DNA from: Plantago major
Taxonomy: Eukaryota; Streptophyta; Magnoliopsida; Lamiales; Plantaginaceae
Assembly (NCBI GenBank): GCA_026545765.1
Contig: JAIFAC010000416.1
Location: 44,004 to 108,003, forward strand
Length of the DNA: 64,000 nucleotides
Reading direction: 5' to 3'
In this document: positions 57,633-64,000 of the stretch, piece after piece
Position numbering within the stretch: the first letter of the stretch is position 1
Layout of the letters: every line of letters begins with the position of its first letter
Notes under the pieces: model-generated
The model's input: only the letters and a program-made list of their open reading frames with translations
What the model was told of the DNA's origin: nothing
Database searches by the model: none
Made by a program: the position numbers and the translations under genes

Positions 57633-58962
57633 TGATGAGTCGATTTTGCATCGCCTCATTTGGTCTTTAGAATCTTATTATGGTTCTCAAGTTTAGTTTT
57701 ATGTGTTTTATTAGTATTATATTACGTTTTCATGTTTTGTGTATTTTGTAGGTATTTGGTCAAACAGCGTGATTTGGGGGCAAAAGATGCATTTTATATG
57801 CATTTCTTTGAGTCTGATTTCAATGCCTCAAGCGAATGTTAGAAGTTGCGGAAGGCCAAAATATCAAAATTGGATTCAAAAGAAAGCGGTCATTCCGGAG
57901 GCTGGGGCGTGTTGCGCTAAAGCTGACGCCCGATGAAGTCTTTTCATCAGTTAGCATTTTCGTCTCCTTATTCGTCCAGACTTAGTTTTTTCTACTTTCT
58001 ATTAGTTAGAAAAAAACACAATTAGTTTCATTATCATCTATTGTCAGTTTTACATACTTTTGCTCTCATCCTAGACCTATTTTCCAAAGCGATTCTGATT
58101 CTAGGTAATTGAACCGATTTCATCTTATGTCAAGATTGTCGATTGATTGGGGCGTTATCTACATACTCTTTGCATCGATTGATTGGGTTCTCAATTACCG
58201 GGGTTTGTGACACGAAGGGTAACAATTGTATCCTTTATTGAATCTTTGATTTTAGTATTAGATTATGTTTATTGCTTGTTTAAATCGATATTGATTATGT
58301 CTTACATGTCATGAGTAGCTAAACACCACGATTATGGGGTGGTGACAAATTGATACATGCTAGTTAGGTACATGTGATTATATACATCGGATCGATTTAC
58401 TTTGAGCTTTTAGATTAATTACGTATCAAATATTACATTTTCTTTTGTGTGTTACGTCAAAATCCATTAGATTAAGCATTTGTTCATTTATAACAAAACG
58501 TTTTTGTCTTGCTTTATATATCAGTTAGTTGCGAACAGTAAAATCTGGATTTGCTTAATTAATTGTAGCTTAGTGGAATTGACGCCTCCACTAATGCTAT
58601 CTGTTTTCTAGAACCAAGTAAGTGAAAACTTGAGTAAATCGTTATCGTTACAATACATGTTTCACCTAGCTAGCTTGTCTTAGTCACCACACCATAATTC
58701 TCCTCATTCATATCAATCTCGTTAAGTGTCAATCAGTTATCTAGTTAGTCTGCAAATTAGTTTAATTTCACATTGTTAATCATTCTGCTGCCGAAGCAAA
58801 CAACCTTTTACTTCTTTCATTGCTGTTACTTATATTAAACCCAATTTCGGCTAGTTAAGTCCTTGAGACCGACCTGGGGTTAACTTCACTACTGCTACTA
58901 GTTTTCGTAGTGTTGAGAATTAACTTGGCTTAAGCAATTTAGAACTTTGATTTGACACATCA
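57633..58962 (+). repeat. Old solo LTR, Athila-like lineage
   Basis: Starts TGATGAGTCGATTTTGCATC and ends TTTGATTTGACACATCA, like F and A, with many conserved internal strings (GCTGCCGAAGCAAACAACC near 58788, GAGACCGACC near 58865). 1330 bases. No priming site or polypurine tract at either side. The flanks CCAAT and CGGAT share only three bases, so the duplication has decayed. Confidence 0.82.
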
Positions 58963-59356
58963 CGGATCATTTCATCCCTATATTTAAACATCGTTCTTAG
59001 GATCCGAGAACAAGTAGCGATGAGTTGGAATGCGAATCACTTTGCCCTTTTAAGCGATAAATATGTACCCATTTGATCCTGATTTATCGTTTTCTCACAT
59101 AAATTCCACGATAGTTTGCGATAGTAGCTTTATTCCATTCCAAAAGTGAAGCGAAATTCAATCCTCCGTGATATGGGATCACAATTGGGTCCCAGAACTT
59201 ACCCTCCGGAAGCGACCCGTGAGTATGACATAAGTGGCGTTCACTTAGGAATTTTATAATCGTTGTATTCATGTAATTTCCAAACCCATGCAAAGATTTA
59301 AATTTATATTTGGCTTACCACTCCACCACCTTATGACTCCCGTTATAGTTGGCTTC
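58963..59356. other. Intergenic, no gene seen
   Basis: No coding or repeat signal recognised between the solo LTR and the microsatellite. Confidence 0.5.
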
Positions 59357-59384
59357 AATAATGATGATGATGATGATGATGATG

Positions 59385-59437
<53 letters not shown>
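59357..59437. repeat. Compound (ATG)n(ATA)n microsatellite
   Basis: About 8 ATG units passing into about 17 ATA units. The leucine- and serine-rich frames over it are by-products. Confidence 0.95.
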
Positions 59438-60310
59438 TTAACTAATGACATTGAAAATTAATTTTAATTCATTTGTTTTATGTAAAGAATTTTTTAAAGA
59501 TGATGGAAACCGTATAATGACACATGTGCAATACTTAGTGTGTGATGCAACATTAAAATCGACACCTAGGGTAGAGGCGTAAGCAATGGGCGATTTTATT
59601 CGATCGATCATTTCTCGTCGATTTTGACTGTGGTAGTGATCGTGATCATCACATATTTAAGCTCGAGTTCGGTTCGTCGAGTTATGGAGAAGCTCGTGAG
59701 CTGATCGAAAATGATCGATTCGTGAAAGGAGTAAGGATAAAAACATGGGATTATTACATAGCGCTACCCATCTAGAAGACTGTTTCTCACATTGATACCA
59801 CTTAGTGGGACAATTACATTTGTGTCCATTTTCGATTTTATCCATTGACCAGGTTAATTAAATTGTTTCAAATGAAACAACCAAACATGGCCTTATGAAA
59901 TTCTAAATAAAAAAAAGATTTATAATAAAAAACCCACCACCATCTTCTTCTTCTCCCTTCATCTTCATCCATCTTCCTTCTTCGTCCTCCATCTTCTCCA
60001 ACTTCCTTCTCTTCTTCTTCTCTGACGGATTTATTCTTCTTCATGGTTCCTTCTCTTTCTTCCTCACTTTCTTCTTTTCTTCTTCTATATGGTGGAGCTG
60101 TAAAAAAGCTCCACCACAAGCTCAATTTTGTTTTCTGAAATTCGACTCAAAGCGTGGGCGAAATCGACTCGAATCCGTGATAAAGCTCCAGAGGTCTGGA
60201 GCTGAATATAGCTCCAATTGGAGTTGTTATATACAGCTACGATTTCGAAATTCAACTCCGATTCATATTTTCGTCTTCAATTTTGATGTTCAAAGGATAT
60301 ATTTGATCTT
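59438..60310. other. Intergenic with a pyrimidine-rich tract
   Basis: 59939-60085 is almost all C and T on the plus strand (CTTCTT-type). No gene recognised. Confidence 0.5.
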
Positions 60311-61273
60311 GGGGCAAATTTCAGATGGTACCCTTTAAATTGAGTCGATATGATTCACCCATTTTATTGAATAATAACATTTACATCCAAAATTGAATGA
60401 AGCAATTTTCGATATTACAAATGGGTCGAAAAGTCGAACTTGATGATGACATGGATTTGCTTTTCTTTGATGTATGACGAAGTTGCTAGAATTACTTGAA
60501 AATGCCATTGAGTAATTTGATTTTTGAGTTTATTTTATTTTGATTCTCTATTTTATTATATTTTTGCTTTTCTTTTTTCATCTTTTATTTAAGTTCCAAC
60601 TGACATTGGACCTGTCTGTAATTAAGGAAAACAAATATAGGGACGTTAATATAATTGGGGTCAAATGAATGAGCGAAATTGTTTGGGTCAATTAGCTATT
60701 ATCAATTTTTTAAAGTTAAATTAGGTCCAATAACTATTCCAATTTTGCAATTAGGTATGTTAAATTCTCAATTGTAAGGGTTTGAAGTTCTCGAAACTTT
60801 AAATTGAGTCCACAACTATGAAGCGAATGAAGAACAATCAAAACAACACATATTCAGGGCGAAGATGATCATCCAAACATTAATGTCTCCGATTGGAGTT
60901 GCGGAGATGTGTATTACGACTCCGATTGAATTCTTGACCCCGATCGAATTGTGACAACCGGAGTTTTAAAAGCTCGATCTTGGGACCATTATTAAAAAAA
61001 AAAGAAAAGAGGAAGAGGAAGAAGAAGATGGGTTATGGGTGGCTGCTACAAAAAGAAGAGATGAAGAAGATGAAGATAGTTTATTTTTTACCTTTTCTTT
61101 AATGAATAATTGAATTTATTTTGTTTTTGCTTTTCTTTAATATTTGGATAAAATAATTCCAACATGGCATGAGAGAATCATTTGATTTGGTCAACTCCGA
61201 GGATATTTGTTATTGTTGAATAGAGGACTAATACATTGAGGGGCCGATTTAGGGTATCATTTGTAATTTTCTC
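60311..61273. mobile_element. Non-autonomous Mutator-like element, copy 2
   Basis: The left end GGGGCAAATTTCAGATGG nearly equals the right end of copy 1 (GGGGCAAATTTCATATGG reverse-complemented). Its right end, reverse-complemented, has AAAATTACAAATGATACCC, like copy 1's left end. Inverted repeats of about 75 bases. Perfect 8-base flanks TTGATCTT (60303-60310, 61274-61281), one short of the usual 9. No transposase frame. Confidence 0.72.
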
Positions 61274-61899
61274 TTGATCTTGATTTGAACTTGGGGAAAT
61301 TTTACAAATTGAAATAGAAGTTTGGGGGCCTATTTGAGGCTTTCGAAAAGTTATGGGTGACAAATAAAAAATTAAATATTCATGGACTTGAATTATAATT
61401 TGTCAATAGGTGTTAGTATTTGGCAACTTACTAAGTCTCATAAAAGTCCAGAGAGTCCAAAAGTCCTTGAAAAATGACTCAACTTCTGATCAAGTTCGGA
61501 GTCGACCCATCAAGATCGGATCACTAATATATAAAAACGAAAGTGAATAGAATACGGTGTACAAAATTTTCTCGGTAACTTAAGCGTTAACTTCTCCTGC
61601 ACCCTCTTCCTCATCTGTTCCTCCACCACACCACCACCAATATCTCGCCATAAGTCTCCTCCACACCACGATGTCATCACCTACATTTGTTAAGCGAGTC
61701 TCATGATGCTTTCTTAGCGTGTTCAAAGCCAAGCGATCGGTGAAACCGTCGATCGAGATGCGTCTATTAAAGATGTTGGAAAGCTTGTTCATCCAGACCC
61801 AGATCCGATCTCTACTTTTGGCGATTCATTGCGCGATCATCAGGTAATGGCTGTTGAAACTTGATTTTAGTGTTTTTGAGTTCATTTTTGCGTTTTGTT
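61274..61899. other. Intergenic, no firm gene
   Basis: A CG-richer stretch around 61590-61850 with a GT donor-like end (61840) could be a first exon, but no domain is recognised in either strand. Confidence 0.35.
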
Positions 61900-62170
61900 G
61901 CTTCGTTGTTGCTCGATTTTTGCGTTTTGCTCGTTGTTGCTCGATTTTGCATTTTGCTCCTTGTTGTTCGATTTTCGTTGTTGTTGTTCGATTTTCGTTG
62001 TTGTTCCTCGATTTAAGATTTTCAGTTTCATCTCTTCAATTTCATCGCGATTGTTGTTGTTCGATTTTCGTTGTTGTTGCTCGATTTTCATTTTCATCGC
62101 GGTTGTTTTTGTTCGATTTTCGTTGTTGTTGCTTGATTTTCGGTTTCATCTCTTCAGTTTCATGGCGATT
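61900..62170. repeat. Short tandem-like repeats of TTGTTGTTCGATTTTCG
   Basis: About ten variants of GTTGTTG(C/T)TCGATTTT in 270 bases. The F- and S-rich plus-strand frames over it follow from the repeat. Confidence 0.75.
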
Positions 62171-62589
62171 TTCTCTGGATTTTGTTGTCAGTTCGATTTT
62201 AACCTTCTATTCGTCTCGTTTTTGCTTGTTAGGCATTTTAATGGCGGAATCGAACATGAATACTCTTTGCTGAAGTGAACACGGACATCATATTCACCGT
62301 AATCTGTTTAAGCATGGGTAAGTGTTTTTAGTTGCGTTTATGGTTAAGTAATTGAGTTGTTTGCGGATACATTGATTCTGATTGAATTTTATGGTCATAT
62401 TCTTCATTTGAATCTTATTGTGGGAAGCTGTGGAATGTCATTTGTTTGAACATTTTTGTGAAGCATCTAGGTTTTAGTAAGTATTGTATAGTTTTTAACA
62501 TGTATCATCTACTTTTTATGATTTTAGATTTGCTATGTGGTTGTACTGTATATGTTTTTGTGGGATTTGTTGTTTGTTTGAATTTTTAG

Positions 62590-63820
62590 ATGTTTTGTGT
62601 GAAATTGTCTAGTTTTTAACATATATTGTCTACTTTTAATGTTTCTGACTTTTTTGTGTGTAATTGTCTAGTTCGTGTTATGCATTATTTGGTACATTAG
62701 GATGCGTTTCATGTTGTATATCTGGTTACGTTATATTATACAGTTTTTCATCATATTGTTTAGTTTATAGGAGTTCTCTAGTTTTTACATTATATTGTCT
62801 AGGAATTCTCTAGTTTTACATTTCACCCTCGACTATCAAATTTACTAGCGATCTCAACATATTTATCTAGTTTTTAGAGGATATTGTCTAGTTTTTACGA
62901 AATATTTTCTAGTTTATTATCAAACATGAACATAATTGTCTATATTGTCTAGTTTTTACACTATATTGTTTTGTTTATGAAAGGAATTATCTAGTTTTAC
63001 ATGATATTAAATTTATTTTTTCTTATATCATTTGGCAATAAGTTTATTCAAGATGTTTAGCTGATCTCAACATATTTATCTAGTTTTTACATTATATTGT
63101 TTGGTTTATGAAAGAAATTCTCTAGTTTTTACATGATATTAAATTTACATTATATTGTTTAGTTTTTACGTTATATTGTCTAGTTTATCTTGAGAAATTT
63201 TCTAGTTTTTACATTATATCTAGGAATTCTCTAGTTTTTAGTGTATATTGTCTAGTTTTATGATCAAACATGAACATAATTGTCTATATTGTCTAGTTTT
63301 TACACTATATTATTTATTTTAGAGATGAATTCTCTAGTTTTACATTATATTGTCTAGTTTATGAGAGGAATTTTCTAGTTTTGTATAAATGTTCGATGTT
63401 TTTTGTATAAATTGTGAAGCTTGATTGGACTTAGTAAACTTGGAACTTTTGGTATTGTGTTTTTCGATGAGCGGTATTTCGAGGAACTCATTTTCCTTGA
63501 TATCTGAGACCTTATCTTGATGATGATTTTTGAAGAGGTGTATTGGATGATTTTAGAAGAATGCTCTGAAGAAACTAAAGCATCGAAGAAAAATTAGTGT
63601 TTTGAGCGATGATGATATTACAGTTTTGTGGCTTGAATTATGCAGTTTTGTAAATGAATTATACAGTTTTATTACTTATCAGGAAATTTCTTTCGGTGAA
63701 ACGTAATTGTCTATATTGTCTAGTTTTACATTATATGACCCGTTTTTAATGAATCGAGATCAAAAGGTATCCATAAAACCATAAAAACCAAGTCGAAAAA
63801 TGTATAATTATCTAGTTTTA
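62590..63820. repeat. Array of degenerate TATTGTCTAGTTTTTACAT units
   Basis: More than 20 occurrences of (T/A)CTAGTTT with ATTGT or ATTCT before and TACATTATATTGT after, at irregular 20-40 base spacing. AT-rich, noncoding. It may be the internal or subterminal repeat region of a DNA transposon or a decayed minisatellite. Confidence 0.75.
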
Positions 63821-64000
63821 ACATTTGAAGGGACTTTTGGAACTTTTCTACATATATAGGGGTGCTTTCCTTGAAGGCCGGACTCATGACTTCAAAATCT
63901 ACGAGGAGGGCAAAATTGACTTTTCCGGGGTTTTAATTGAATTTAATTGAGTTAAATTGAGCTTGAATGTAATTATTTTACATACAATTGGATGGAATCA

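Noticed and set aside
59269-59451. Leucine/serine-rich frame
   Set aside because: Produced by the ATG/ATA microsatellite.
61296-61345. GGGGAAATTTTACAAATTG, resembling another Mutator-like end
   Set aside because: No matching inverted end or duplication was found nearby.
61580-61850. Possible first exon with a GT donor
   Set aside because: No domain, no TATA box and no following exon identified.
61854-62278. Phenylalanine/serine-rich plus-strand frames of 127-139 codons
   Set aside because: They follow from the TTGTTGTTCGATTTT repeats; no domain and no start context.

Overview
The window is plant nuclear DNA from a transposon-rich region, most likely a eudicot. Evidence: Ty1/copia elements primed by initiator-Met tRNA, Ty3/gypsy elements primed by tRNA-Asp, a CACTA element, Stowaway MITEs, Mutator-like elements, and one split host gene. 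No bacterial operons, rRNA or tRNA genes were seen. Species cannot be told from the sequence.

Positions 1-50476 are one nest of LTR retrotransposons. The outermost readable element is B, an Athila-like Ty3/gypsy element on the minus strand (visible 4579-50476). It landed in the gag of an older plus-strand gypsy element whose remnant follows at 50477. Element A (minus, 1-4578, cut by the window edge) sits in B's left LTR. A solo LTR F (plus, 5624-7143, duplication CAAGG) sits in B's 3' region. Element E, a Sirevirus-like Ty1/copia element (minus, 13401-50040, duplication CAGAA), sits in B's right LTR. E is broken by four insertions: gypsy element C (15445-23268), a CACTA element (26095-27198), a Mutator-like element (28323-29528) and a second Sirevirus-like copia element D (plus, 33375-48286). 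C carries a copia solo LTR (17651-19266, duplication CACAA). At its deepest the nest is five insertions deep.

The gypsy elements A, B and C show no reverse transcriptase or integrase. B keeps gag and an env-like remnant, C keeps gag and protease, and A keeps almost nothing. All three keep the priming site, the polypurine tract and a conserved 3' noncoding block, so they look like passengers moved by an autonomous relative. Copia elements D and E keep pieces of gag, protease, integrase, reverse transcriptase and RNase H, plus a long env-like region after pol. D has lost the middle of protease-integrase but keeps an open 215-codon frame at its 3' end.

Positions 50477-64000 are older, AT-rich DNA with one host gene: a three-exon chloroplast-type J-domain protein on the minus strand (52949-54826). 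It has a TATA box and good splice sites but a reading-frame slip in two exons. A Stowaway MITE lies in its second intron. The rest holds a second Stowaway-like MITE, another gypsy solo LTR, a trinucleotide microsatellite, a second member of the Mutator-like family and two repeat tracts at the right end.

The best leads are the conserved 3' hairpin block of the gypsy elements, paired polypurine tracts at constant spacing, palindrome clusters upstream of LTR TATA boxes, and patches inside the copia elements where CAG/CTG has become CG, which may be an assembly artefact.
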